The notes under the pieces were generated by a model. The model made no database searches and had not been told where the DNA came from. It worked only from the letters and a program-made list of their open reading frames with translations. A stretch of 64,000 bases of DNA from Ramazzottius varieornatus (taxonomy: Eukaryota; Tardigrada; Eutardigrada; Parachela; Ramazzottiidae). Within the stretch, counting starts at the first letter, position 1. Each line of letters starts with the position of its first letter. The DNA is taken from contig BDGG01000003.1 in the NCBI GenBank assembly GCA_001949185.1, forward strand, positions 491,612 to 555,611. The letters are read 5' to 3'. The position numbers and the translations under genes were made by a program. Below are positions 10,765 through 21,894 of the stretch, in pieces.

Positions 10765-12663
10765 ATGGTTTCGAACTCAGACTCTGAGAGTTCGTTTCCT
10801 CAAGCTACCGCAATGTACGCGGATGACAAGGATATTTTTGGCCTCCTGACGGTGAGGTAACTAAACACCTGAATCACACTTCCCACATCGTTCATTGACA
10901 TGGTGTGGGTGAGGAGAACCTATTCGACTGAACGGGGTTTTTTAGGGCGCTCTCAAGGATGTGGTGGCTTTCCGGCCTGACGATCCTCTCCTCTATCTCA
11001 TCCAGTACTTCCGTCGAAACTGCCAGCCAGCTCTGCGAGCATGTGTCATTGGGCCATCGCTCAGTGGACGACATAGCATCTCGCGCAAACTTTCAGAGGC
11101 TTTTGGCGTGCCACTGGTTGACGACCATCGGCTCCTCAACGAGGCGGATCCCCAACTGAGAAACATGGTCAAGACGTTCCATCAAAAGCATAAGCTGCTA
11201 TCACCCCAGCTTGCTTTCTCACTGGTCCGACCGGTCATTTTCGGCGAGGAGTGTATTGCGAAAGGTTGGATATTGTGTGGGTACCCGCAGAGTCGCGCGC
11301 AAGACGCTTACTTCCGCAAAAACGGAATCAACGCCCAGAAAACCAGTAAGAACACTGTTTGCATTTTCCGGTCTTAATAAATTTTTTTCGTGTCACATCA
11401 ACCTTACTTTTTGTTTGCTTTCAGTTATTCTAACCATCACTCCCGAAGCGGCAAAACAGCGTTGCCTGAAAACAGAGCATCGGTCGACGTGTGACCCTTC
11501 CGAACATGCCCAAATGATGACGCGGGAGCTGCTGTACGAGATGGACATGATTGGTAAAAGCTGCGCGCAACTGGCTCAAGAAGACCCTGCCTGCGCAGTG
11601 CTGGACGCTAATCGAGAATTCGACCAAGTCTTATCTGATGGTAAGAAATGTTCGGGAATACAGTACCTCGTGAACCAAACAATTTTGATCCGTTCCTCCG
11701 AGTTTCGACGTTTCTTCCGCGCGTTAGGATCAACGGTACTCTGCAGTTCACGTTTGTACTTATGCACGGTATTGCGTCTGCCTCAGCGATGCCGATGATG
11801 TGCGAGATACATCGTATAATTTTCCCCATACATTCCTAGTGACCACATTTCTTTCTCTTCAGCGCGACATTTCTGTTCCATTCGCCCAATTGAACATCGG
11901 CCTTACATGCACCGGGTTCTCTTCCTCGGTCGACCCGGAACCGGAAAGAAAAAGATGGCGAAATACCTTGCCGACCATTTCCGTCTCTCCCACATCTCTT
12001 CCGGCAGCTTGCTTATGAGAGCTGCTTCAGATCCAGAACACGAATATTGCCGGGAAATCAACATGTATCTCAACCGAGGACACCAAAGTAATCGGCTCCT
12101 ACACTCAAACCTCGTCGCTAAACACCGCTCTTTCCGGTACTTGAATCTTGCTCTTTTCAGTGCCCGACGAACTCGTAAGCAATCTCCTTTGCAAAGCTCT
12201 CAAAGACACGGAACTGCAAGGTTTTGTCCTCAGCGGCTTCCCGTGCACGCAACGTCAGGCTGAGATCCTCGACCAGTCTGGCTTTCGACCATCCAAAGTC
12301 TTCTTCTTTAATACCCCCGTCGATGTCGCGCGTGAGCACTTCATCAACCGCGAAAAGGAGCATCATGACAAAGCCTTGTCGCTGAGGGATTTTTACGAGG
12401 ACGAAGGAGCTCGGTTGGGTTTACAAACGGACGAGTACGGAAATTACGGTCTCGGATATCAGAGTCAAGAAGTACAGCGGGATATGTTTGGCGAACAAAA
12501 TAATCTGTTCGAGGATAACGAACAGTCACTGAGAGAATTTTATGGGAACGTTGAGTATGAGATCGATGCAACGTTGCCTGAAAATGATGTTTTTGGATTG
12601 TTGAAATATCACCTTGTGCATCCACAACCATTAAGGCCTCAGGAACCACAACGTTCACGTTGA
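10765..12663 (+). CDS. AK8: Adenylate kinase 8-like protein (two AK domains)
   Basis: Five exons (10765-10851, 10946-11345, 11425-11640, 11863-12087, 12161-12663) join in phase to 476 residues, almost exactly the length of vertebrate AK8. After an N-terminal helix (KDIFGLLTGALKDVVAFRPDDP) there are two nucleoside-monophosphate-kinase domains. AK8 converts AMP plus ATP to ADP and is linked to motile cilia and flagella. The first P-loop reads IGPSLSGRHS (about residues 64-72), lacking the canonical Lys. The second reads LGRPGTGKKK (about 256-265), keeping the Lys but not the following Ser/Thr. The lid partners GWILCGYPQ and GFVLSGFPC are preserved. Both active sites are therefore atypical, and catalysis may be weak in domain 1. 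The first donor could alternatively be eight bases downstream. Confidence 0.92.
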
Positions 12664-12829
12664 CCATACCTGTACGTCTTTCACTTTTGAAAATATAAAT
12701 TCTGGAAAAACAGATTTTGGAAGGTAGTAAGAAAAAAAGTGTAACACATGATTGGTCAACGAACGAAAACTGTGAAGCACCGAGAGGACTAAACATCAAA
12801 ACACCGGAACGGAAGAGAAAAATCCTGCT

Positions 12830-14069
12830 TCAAGGAAGTTCATGAAGTTTATATTCTGTGTACAACTCGTCAGTTCTTTTGTACACCGGGTCCATGGAAG
12901 CTGTCATACGACTTGCATACTCGCCAATATCGCTGTAAGAATGCTTAGAAATCTTTTCCATCAGCCCAACTTTGGACGGTAGAGCATACATGGCGAGATG
13001 AGCGGCGTTCCTCACGATCCAGCCATGATATCTGTAAAGGGTCGATTTTATTTTAAAAATGGAGGCAAAATACAAGTGTGTAAAACTACTTTGAGAGGCT
13101 TTGCTTGTAGGCTTCTTGAGCAATAGTCGACACCGGGTCCTCGTCCTTCGCGTCGATCAGTCCTTTCATCAAGAGGACGATGAAGTCGAGAGCGCGGTGA
13201 AGACGTAGAAGAGTGCGGCTGCCGGAAGGAATGGTGGTCTTGTTGGTCGGACGTCCGGGTTCTAGACGTTCTTTGGGAGCAGCAGTCTCAAATTCCATCA
13301 TTGACTTGACAGTAATGTAATTTAGACCACGAATAGGACACTTGTGATGCTTTTCCAGGATGCTCAGTTTGTCCTTGACGTCGTCACCCACAAAGGAAAA
13401 GACGGAACCCATCAACTCGAACAACCTGTGAGAAATAAATTCAAATTTGGTACATCAGTGAATGATTCATGACGTCAACCTAGATCGTTACCTCAAGTGG
13501 CGCACGTTTCCATTAATACTGCACGAAGGCATGCGCCACTTGAGAAGAATTATTGATCTGGGTGACTTCATCCGCAATGACGTCATTGCGGCCGAACCCG
13601 AACACCATGTGCCCTTGTCTCAACGAACGGTGGATCACGTGACTGTCAGTTAATCAAGCCTCAACAATCAACTCGGTTCCAGTTCGTTGGAGCTTTACGC
13701 ACCTTTCCAGCTCACGATAAGCAAGAATGTAGTGGCCCATATCGATCTCGTCGCTCTCGATGCACCGTTCAAAGTTTCGGCCGACTATCAGCATGTCGAA
13801 TCCATCGTCCCGAGGCTGGAAGTGGTACTTTGAGGGCTGGTCAACTTCTAGATCATTTTCCGAGAGGGAGCGCTGGTGTGGATGGCTCAAGAGTGTTCCG
13901 TCCGTTTCGTCCACTCCGGTCAGCCGCGCTTCGTTTCCGTTATTTGAGGAGCGAGTAGGAAGAGGTGGCGACGACTTTGTTCCTGCCGGGAAAACGCATG
14001 GGATGAGAAAACCAACTGGAATCTGGAGAAGAATCTCCGTTTACCTCGTCGCTCTTGCGCGTTATCCAT
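12830..14069 (-). CDS. Glycolipid-transfer-fold protein, ceramide-1-phosphate transfer-like
   Basis: Four minus-strand exons (14069-14045, 13982-13703, 13425-13090, 13031-12830) join in phase to 280 residues. The GLTP fold is clear: LFELMGSVFSFVGDDVKDKL, the lipid-headgroup region SGSRTLLRLHRALDFIVLL and YHGWIVRNAAHLAMYALP. The Arg-Leu-His-Arg stretch and the HGW motif match the ceramide-1-phosphate transfer (CPTP) branch better than glycolipid GLTP. Such proteins carry sphingolipids between membranes in the cytosol. A 65-residue Ser/Asn-rich N-terminal extension is longer than in CPTP (about 214 residues). The tiny first exon encodes only MDNAQERR. The gene is convergent with AK8 and divergent from the citrate carrier. 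Intron 2 carries a palindromic element. Confidence 0.9.
13479..13562. repeat. Intronic palindromic element, copy 3
   Basis: CTCAAGTGGCGCACGTTTCC (13492) pairs with ATGCGCCACTTGAGAAG (ending about 13547). It lies in intron 2 of the GLTP-fold gene. Confidence 0.9.
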
Positions 14070-14607
14070 TCTGACCAGTACGTGTATCAGACTATCAGTC
14101 AGTCAGAGTCTCTTCTTCGTCATAATGTCATGTCAGCGTCAGCTGTAGTCGGTCATCCGTGAAGATTAGCAGTAAATAAACGCTCTGGGAAACTTCTCTA
14201 ACCGGAATTTCTGATTCCCGAACAACAAGACACAAAATGTATCCCAGGGATCACGGATACAAATCGCGAAACCAAAGCGAATCACGGAATAGTTTTTCTC
14301 CACCAGTTACAGTTACACTCTACTGATAATTACGTGATGTAAGACGCGAATAAAATCACGTGAGTTTCTGACGATAACAACATTGTGGAATGCCACGTGG
14401 CCAATATGGCATCCTGTATGACATTACGAGTTTGCCCCACATTCCATTCTGTAAACACATGTGACATCACAACCTGTCATCATTTCAGCGTCGCAGTCTC
14501 GCATTCAGCCTTTAATCGGACTTTCCTTTCCCCGAACGAGCTCTGAATCCTTCTGACGCCTTCCCGAAAGTGCGTTTAGTTTATTTAATCTCTACGGATG
14601 CTGAAGG
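14070..14607. promoter_or_regulatory. Divergent promoter region with palindromic E-boxes
   Basis: The spacer lies between the GLTP-fold gene (-) and the citrate carrier (+). It contains TCACGTGA at 14356-14363 and CCACGTGG at 14393-14400, both perfect 8-base palindromes of the class bound by bHLH-Zip factors (USF/MITF/HLH-30 type). No TATA box was obvious at either end. Confidence 0.5.
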
Positions 14608-16384
14608 ATGGTCATTCATCACATTGCCAGTCTAACTCCCGCGCTAAACCACATTGATCCGACAACGCTCGCTGCTCCAATTCCGCGTCACACTCATCAT
14701 GCTGGCTCTGTCAATATTCTTGTACCTCCAACTCCGCAACAGTCACCCATTGCCACGTTCTTCTCCGGACCTCCACTCGTTCACAAAGTCGTTTCTCCCC
14801 GAGTGAAACATGCGAGAAAATCGGCTGACTCGCTGGTAGCAGGTACGGTAACATGTTATTGTGTCATGTAATGTACTGCAGTATCGTGGCCAATTAACAT
14901 TTCGTAAGTTCACCGCTCCGTTCACCGCTCCGTTCACCGCTCCGTTCACATGACGGGAACGGCAGAATGTGTGGTCAAAGCCGTGCCAAGCACGAACTTG
15001 AGTGGAGTCGGTTTCGCTCCGCTTTGTGCGGGACACATCTTGACATCCGACAGGTTGTCATGTCATTTTTTCGGTCTACATCACATTCGCAACTGTCATG
15101 ATTATGAGGGATCCTCATTTTCCTTTCCTTTCGCAGGTACGATCGCCGGAACAGTCGAAATATGCATTACATATCCCATCGACTATGTGAAGATTCAGCT
15201 ACAGCTCGATGCACGGTCTGCGAATCCGAGGTACGAAGTATCAGAATAAAACATGTAGCCAGAAAACTGATGAAAAAACTTTCTTTTCGCCAGGTATTCT
15301 GGCATGGCCGACTGCGTTCGGCAAACTATCCGCCACCATGGCTTTCGAGGGCTGTACCGTGGCCTAAACGTGGCCGTCCTGAGTCCGAAGGCTGTAGTGA
15401 GGTTTGGGGCTTTCGAACAGTTGAGGAAGCTCTTCGGAGATTCCAGAGGTGTCCTGACACCCACCGCGACCTTCTTCTGCGGGATGGGTGCTGGAGCTCT
15501 TGAAGCAGCTCTGGCTGTCACACCTGTCGAAAGCATTAAAGTCAAGTTCATTCATGACTTGAGCTTCTCGCAGAAATATCAGGGCTTGGTACACGGCATA
15601 ACTTCCATCGTCCAACAACAAGGTACGAAAGTTGCTCGAAAACTCAAATGAATCCGAATTAAATTTGGAAAAATCTGGATAAGATTCAGAACTATTCCAG
15701 AGTCTCGAAAACATGTTCGAGATATTGGTGCCAGATTGTAGCGCACGGGAAAAGAATCGATTTTAAGCAAGTAAACGCGACACGATCGTATATCTAAGTG
15801 GCGCTCGTCTTCAGTTGATGACAATGAGACCGTGCGCCACTTTAATAGTGGGACGATCTCGTTGAGTTTGTTTCCCATCGTTTGGCTGACCTTATCTTTG
15901 TTATCACAGGTCTGAGGGGAATATACCAAGGCCTAGTGCCTACCGTCATGAAGACCAGTACGAATCAAGCCATCCGCTTTTCCGTAGTGGAAGGTTTGAA
16001 AGGCTGGAAAAAGGGTGACGATCCTCACGCGAAAGTGAATAAGGGTTTGACGGCCATTTTTGGTGCTGTGGGCGGAATCGTCTCTGTCTTCATGAACACT
16101 CCCCTCGATGTGCTCAAGTCCCGCATGCAGGGACTCGAAGCGCACAAATATAGAAATATTATGGACTGTGCATATAGTATTGCTTCCAAAGAAGGACCCA
16201 AAGCGTAAGGATAATTAAGCTATCAATAAATTTATTTGCGAATACTAAAACTCTTATTTGTTTCAGGTTTTACAAAGGAACGACTGCCAGATTGATGAGA
16301 GTGCCTTTAGAAACTGCGATAACTTTTACAGTTTACGATTTCGTGATGGAGCTTCTCCACGAACATGTATGGGAGCATCACTAA
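14608..16384 (+). CDS. SLC25A1: Mitochondrial tricarboxylate (citrate) carrier, SLC25A1-like, copy 1
   Basis: Five exons (14608-14842, 15137-15230, 15294-15622, 15910-16204, 16267-16384) give 356 residues. The three carrier repeats show the signatures [19 protein letters not shown] and [10 protein letters not shown] (Px[DE]xx[KR]) plus QLQLDAR and [10 protein letters not shown], typical of the citrate carrier. This inner-membrane antiporter exchanges citrate for malate and feeds cytosolic acetyl-CoA. A Pro/His-rich leader of about 74 residues precedes repeat 1; it is the least certain part of the model. The gene is convergent with a paralogue on the other strand that has introns at the same places. 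Intron 1 has a 12-base tandem repeat and intron 4 a palindromic element. Confidence 0.92.
14908..14949. repeat. 12-base tandem repeat (GTTCACCGCTCC)
   Basis: About 3.5 perfect units of GTTCACCGCTCC in intron 1 of the citrate carrier gene. Confidence 0.9.
15781..15876. repeat. Intronic palindromic element, copy 4
   Basis: CTAAGTGGCGCTCGTCTTCA (15794) pairs with ACCGTGCGCCACTTT (ending 15843). The outer arm GACGATCTCGTTGAGTTTGT follows. It lies in citrate carrier intron 4. Confidence 0.9.
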
Positions 16385-16694
16385 AATATCATTTGAGTTC
16401 GCTTTTGTGTGTGTTGAAGAGACCCAAAATTACTATTTCTCGTTGCTGTTGTTTCGCTCAATTACTCTTCTTAATTATACATGGCGCGACCTTGCCTGGA
16501 AGCGCTTTGTCGTTGCTTTGTTCATGATGCGTTCTGTAGCGATACCAGTGAAACGCTGCGGCTGGTCCGACTCTTTGTTACGTATAATGTATCATCTATT
16601 TTGTTATACATACTGTTTGAAACAATGAGAAAACGGTACTCACTCCAAGGAAAACCGGAAAAATCGGAAATAAAATCATTGAAAAGATAACATA
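16385..16694. other. Shared 3' spacer of the convergent carrier pair
   Basis: About 310 bases between the two stop codons. AATAAAATC near 16670 could serve as a plus-strand polyadenylation signal. Nothing else is seen. Confidence 0.5.
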
Positions 16695-18020
16695 TCACCA
16701 GACCGCGTCCAGATTCTCTCTTATCACATCGTAGACACTGAATACGATAGCTGTTTCAATGGGGACTCTGACGAACCTCGGAATGACTCCATTGTAAAAC
16801 CTGAAAATACATCTGTAAATCTTTGCGGATGCAAATTTGCACATCGAAATCCGGTGCTTCTTACACAAGTGTTCCTTCATGCTTCCACATTTGCTGCACA
16901 CAGTGGATCGTATTACGGTATTTTCCAGCCTCGAGACCCTGCATTCTTGTTTTGACCGCATCAGCTGGCGCATTGATCAGAACAGACACGGCGCCACCGA
17001 TAGCTCCGAACACGGCTGTCAGCGGCTTTGGGATAGATTTTCCTGGGTTCCTCTGCTTCCTCCAGTCCTTTAAAGACTCTACGATGAAGAATCTTGTGCC
17101 TTGGCTGGACATGGACTTCATGATCGTTGGCGTTACTCCTTGATAGATTCCTCGAAAACCTAAACCGGAAAAAACAGGATGTTCAATCAAGTCACAAAGT
17201 GCTAAGCAATCAACTGAGCAAACTGACGTCATTTCCGACTGGCAAACCTGTACACCAAAGCTTGCGCGCAACGTCATCGCAGCAGTGTGTAACAGCGTTT
17301 CTGTAACCATTATTCTGCGCCTCCATGATGTCATGCAACGACCTACCATGTTCATGCACGATTGTCCGAATTCCGTGGAACAGTCCGCGATACCTTCGCT
17401 CGGGAGAGTTCATGTCATCGATGAACTTTACTTTGATGCTTTCGACAGGCGTGACTGCCAGTACGGCTTCACACAACCCAGCCATCATCCCGCAAAACAA
17501 CAATGCAGGCCTGGACAGTTTCCCTTCAGAATCGCCGACCAGTTTTCTTAGCTGCTCGAAAGAGGCGAACCTGACAGCCACTTTGGGGTTCCAAATCGCC
17601 ACGTTCAGACCACGATACAGTCCACGAACTCCGTCGTTTCGAATTGTCTGTCTCACAACATCCGCTATTCCGGTATACCTATCGCAACAAAGGTAACGGT
17701 TGATGATTCACAAGAGTCTCAGTTGTAATCTCCATCAGCATACCTACGTTTGACTGAGCGTTCATCAAGCTGCAGCTGCGTTTTCACATAGTCTGTTGGA
17801 AAATTCACGGACATCTCAACCGCTCCCGTCATCGCTCCTTGTAGTGAAACGTAAAGTCGTTAAGGACATGATGCTTAATCGAAGAAGAACCAAGCTCACC
17901 AGCAAGTACGCCCTTGGTGAGTGTCTTTCCACGACTCTCCATCCTTGCGCGCGAAGTCGTCAGCTGCACTTCTTTCATGCTATGTTTCGCAGGGAGTAAG
18001 ATTGGTGACGCTCCCGCCAT
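16695..18020 (-). CDS. SLC25A1: Mitochondrial citrate carrier, SLC25A1-like, copy 2
   Basis: Five minus-strand exons (18020-17900, 17837-17744, 17678-17347, 17159-16865, 16800-16695) give 315 residues, the usual carrier length. The signatures are [19 protein letters not shown] and [10 protein letters not shown]. Exon phases and most exon lengths match copy 1: exon 2 is 94 bases in both, exon 4 is 295 in both, and exon 3 is 332 versus 329. The pair is therefore a tail-to-tail duplication. The N-terminal exon encodes a basic leader ([20 protein letters not shown]), unrelated to the Pro/His leader of copy 1. Protein sequences have diverged clearly, for example [15 protein letters not shown] versus [15 protein letters not shown], so the duplication is old. 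Substrate may have shifted. Confidence 0.92.
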
Positions 18021-18130
18021 TCCTACTATCCAAGGGTAAGTAGGTAAGCAGTCGGGGAGGAGAATTACGCATCACGATTCACGAGTGTTCAAAAATGAGA
18101 GAAAAATTGTCATTTCCTGGAAATCATCAA

Positions 18131-18786
18131 AATAGAACCATACAGTACATGATACATGTGCTACCAAAGGGGGCCTTGCTGGCGCATGGGACCCACAACA
18201 AAGTTGTTGATTGCTGCCATTCTACCAAAAGAAAGGCGGAGCTTCAGGTTTGTCGTCATCCAAGCTCTCAGTAAAGGAAACTTGGCCATGTTCTAAACGC
18301 CACCCACAACCTGGTGGATCAATCAACCCATGCACCTTTCTACAGAACGGGATACAGGCAAAGATACCAGCCCAAGCGTGATTTGAGCTCTGGGCAGAGC
18401 TCCTCAGAAGCTTGGGTCACGGCTTAGGGATATAATGTATGAACTTTAGACAAGGGCCAGGGTAGCTCAAGGGTAGGGGCCGGGGCTTGCCATGTGGAGG
18501 CCAAGAAGTTTCAAGAAAAACCTGAGACCCTCCCTTGCCCTTGTTGAATTTCATCAGCTGTGCCTCTACCCCATGACCCCAGATTTCTGAGGAACCTTGC
18601 CCACAGCCCATTTCTATCCGAGGCCAAAAAAACGATTTGGCAGGGATCGAGCTAAAATCTTCATAGCAGTGCTGCGCCTTGTACAAATCAGTAACATCGA
18701 CCTTTTGAGTACGCAATTTCCCCTGATCGCGCGATCTGGGTTCTGGCAGGCCGTGTCAAAGTGGAGGCCCCTTTTAGCAGTTCTTG
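18131..18786. mobile_element. DNA-transposon relic with short terminal inverted repeats (P1)
   Basis: The left end ACATGTGCTACCAAAGGGGG continues into CCTTGC. The right end GGAGGCCCCTTTTAGCAG is its approximate inverse. The motif AATAGAACCA precedes it and recurs before the neighbouring element. Its right end closely resembles that of P2 (GGCAGGCC..GTG..AAG.GGAGGCCC). No transposase ORF is seen. Confidence 0.5.
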
Positions 18787-18789
18787 TAT

Positions 18790-19395
18790 GAATAGAACCA
18801 GCGATGAACATACATGTGCCAAACGTTTGCATGTGCTGCTAAAGAAGACCTTACTGGAACGTCAAACACACTGATCAAGCGATTCATTGACTACGTTCCG
18901 CTAACGAATACAGTGTACGACAAAATAAACCGTTAAAAATGGGTGTATGGAGCCTGATGGTTAGAGCCAATGAAATTTGCTCATGCAGTAGAACCTAATT
19001 CTCATTGGTTGAGTCGTAAGTGAGCTCAGCTGGAGTATTACGCCCATTTTTAACGGTGAATTTTGTCGGACATTGTAGGTAGAACCGATATGTTGCACGT
19101 CATACGTTGATGATACACAGTACGTAATTTGATGTAATCGACTGACAAAATTCAAAGTGAGCTCTTCATTCAATCAAGGAATGCGAGCAACAAAAGAAAA
19201 CCGTCTCGCCAAACACAAGTAACCACTGGCCTGCAAAAAGCGTGAGCGATGGAGTTTGAACCGGATGTCCCTGTGGAAGTCTGCACCTTGTACCCGTTAC
19301 CAACTCTTTGTGGATGATTTTCGAACGCCCTTTTCGACATCTGCCATTTTGGCAGGCCATGTGCAAGCGGAGGCCCTTTCAGCAGCACTTCAGTG
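18790..19395. mobile_element. DNA-transposon relic (P2), related to P1, with nested element
   Basis: The left end has GTGCTGCTAAAGAAGACCTT at 18832. The right end GGAGGCCCTTTCAGCAGCAC at about 19369 is the inverse. It shares its right-end sequence and the AATAGAACCA/ACATGTG left flank with P1. A smaller palindromic element is nested inside. It is non-coding. Confidence 0.5.
18915..19071. mobile_element. Nested MITE-like palindrome (ACCGTTAAAAATGGG arms)
   Basis: The left arm CGACAAAATAAACCGTTAAA continues AATGGGTGTA. The right arm reads TACGCCCATTTTTAACGGTG then AATTTTGTCG, its near-perfect inverse. The element is about 157 bases and inserted in P2. Confidence 0.85.
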
Positions 19396-19477
19396 ATCTA
19401 TGCTGATCTGGTCCGGACCGGAAGTCAAACGTAACTTTCTTCAAATTTAGTTTCTTCGGCACCTTCTGGCGTGAAGG

Positions 19478-21117
19478 ATGCTCTCGTCCAGGGTGTGCAT
19501 CACATGTGACTACCTCCTCCAGTTCAGGAGCATCGTCCGGTTGTTGGGCGCAGTACCAGCCGCGAAATCGGCTCCTCCTCGGCCTGTTCGTCGTATCAGA
19601 GGAATTGAGCCCATCGATAAGGTGCGATACAGTCATACAGACCGTACAGTATTACATAATGCTCTGCTTCCATTTCGCTCTGCACGCACTTTAACTCAGA
19701 CTCTTCTGTTTAGGCAGAGTATTTCGTGGACTGGAAGCAAATATTCGTCCAGGCGGGCAATGGCGGCAACGGCGTATGCTCGTTTTTGTCGTTACCAATG
19801 ACAGAATATGCTGGACCAGATGGAGGAGACGGAGGCAATGGTGGACATGTCGTATTTCAAGGCACGCATTGCACTGATTGAACGATTCCATTGCTATTGA
19901 TATTCCGAGCTGAACAGCTCCGTGCCGACACGGCCCTGTGGAATGAGGCACGGCCTTTGATGCGTGGAAACTTCAAAGTGCTGTGGTTATGATTAACGCT
20001 TATGTTTTCTTTCTAGCATCAACTAGTCAGAAGAGTCTAAATCACATGTCGTCTCGCTACAGAGGCCAGCATGGCGAGAGCGGTCGCAGTAAGAATTGCC
20101 ATGGGAAGTGCGCGGAACACACCGTCATCAAGGTCCCCGTGGGCACTCTCTTCCGCGATGAAAACCAAAATCCTGTCATTGAGCTCAAGAAAGACAACGA
20201 AAAGTTTATAGCAGCTAGAGGAGGGGCAGGAGGTCGCGGCAATGCTTTCTTCCTTTCCAATGAAAACCGGGCGCCGATGGTGAAAGAAAATGGAGGGATG
20301 GGGGAAGCCAAGACGTACGTGGTGGAAATGCGGACCATTGCCCACGTTGGACTGGTAAAGCGGCAATCTTTTCTGCCAAATTATTAAAGATCTGTATACA
20401 CACTTTTTAATCGGTCCGAAAGTTCGAGCAGATATTCTGATCATTTGGATTTTGGAATTATTGTTGATGCGTGCTTTCTATTTTTTTTACAGGTTGGATT
20501 TCCGAACGCCGGAAAGTCTTCCCTTCTCCGTTCGATCAGCCGAGCTCGACCGAAGGTTGCGAGCTACCCCTTCACAACGCTCCAACCCTACGTCGGGATA
20601 CTCGAGTATGAAGACTATGAGCAGATTGCCGTTGCAGATATTCCTGGAATAATTCCCGATGGTACGGAAAAATCAATGTATCCCTTTTCCAAAATCAACT
20701 GTCTCGTTAGTTTGCTTTCCTGTTTCAGCTCACAAGAACCGTGGTTTGGGTATCGAATTTCTTCGCCACATCGAGCGATGCATATGCCTGCTCTACGTTA
20801 TCGACCTGTCCCAGCCCGAGCCGTGGCTGCAGCTGGAGCACCTTCGTTACGAGCTGGACCAGTACATGCCCGGCTTGGTTGAAAGACCTTGCGCCGTTGT
20901 AGGGAACAAGATTGACCTGGAGGAAGCTCGTAAGAACCTTCCACTGTTCATAAATGAAGTAGAAAAATATTGTCTTGAATCTGGGACGAATGCTCTACCG
21001 GTGTTTCCTGTGTCTGCCATGAAAGGCAGCCAGTTGACGGCTTTGTTGATGCATATTCGAGAACTATACGATTTTTATCACAAAAAAGCCGACGTAGAAG
21101 ACTCAGAAGACGAGTAA
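19478..21117 (+). CDS. MTG2: Mitochondrial Obg-family GTPase (MTG2/GTPBP5)
   Basis: Five exons (19478-19621, 19714-19861, 20017-20354, 20493-20661, 20729-21117) give 395 residues, near the human length. Exon 1 encodes an Arg-rich mitochondrial presequence. The Obg glycine-rich domain follows ([42 protein letters not shown]). Then the G domain: G1 [10 protein letters not shown]2 [10 protein letters not shown]3 DIPGIIP, G4 NKID and G5 VSAMKG. The family assists late assembly of the mitochondrial large ribosomal subunit. Intron 2 has a GC-AG boundary (TTTCAAG|GCACGC ... TCTAG), required because the flanking codons align residue by residue with relatives. A GT donor nine bases earlier would delete conserved positions. 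Confidence 0.93.
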
Positions 21118-21894
21118 AACACGAAAAATGGAAATTCCGATCTGAATTTGGCCGTGATTGAACCAAAGCAAACGTAGGCTGATTCTTGCACGCACGTGCT
21201 TACGTTCTACCAAGTATTGTCACACGGTTCGTTGTATGCAAGTAGGTGAAATTGCCCGCCTTTCGGCTGCCGGTCGGACAAATGAGTTCTAACGTGAAAA
21301 ACAGCGTGATGTTCGAACAACGGGCAGATCTGTTCTTCCTTTGGTGTGTTTGTAATGTTCTGCAGTGTATTGAATGGTGCGATTTTTATGGAGGAAGGAG
21401 GCGGAATCTATTGAGTTTTACGAGGTTCTGGCCACTGAACCGTCTGTGAGTTATTTTATGTCTTTGTTCTACTGATGCACGGCTTATTCACAATCAGTTA
21501 TTCCGAGGGTATTCGACAGTTGTAAGAGGGACAATAAGGCTTGTTGAGGTTTATGAGCAATAACGCCATGTCTGCGCAAATGTCCAGAGAGCAAAGTCGA
21601 GCTCGAGAGCTTCCCGTATGAAGGGTGACTGTTATTTTTCGTCGTATGTTAGTTGCCATCTGTCAGACGTTCCTGTGTAAATTCCACTTCAACGTTTGCT
21701 CTTTCCCTGACATCGATATTTGAGTGTAAAAACCAGCACAGTACCAGCAAAATTTCCTTGGGATGTCATTCCTTTTTGCTGAGTGCGTGTAACAGCGTAA
21801 GCTTCGCCCCACAAGGAAATATCTCCGTCATATCCAGCTTTATGAAACTCATGAATCATTTTTCGGGAACGTGATCAACTGTATATCAGATCTC
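21118..21894. other. Intergenic spacer MTG2 / Wnt
   Basis: About 780 bases that should hold the MTG2 3' UTR and the Wnt promoter. No supported ORF, repeat or clear core-promoter motif is seen. Confidence 0.5.

Noticed and set aside
18417-18716. 99-residue minus-strand frame
   Set aside because: Lies inside the transposon relic P1 and shows no protein family similarity.
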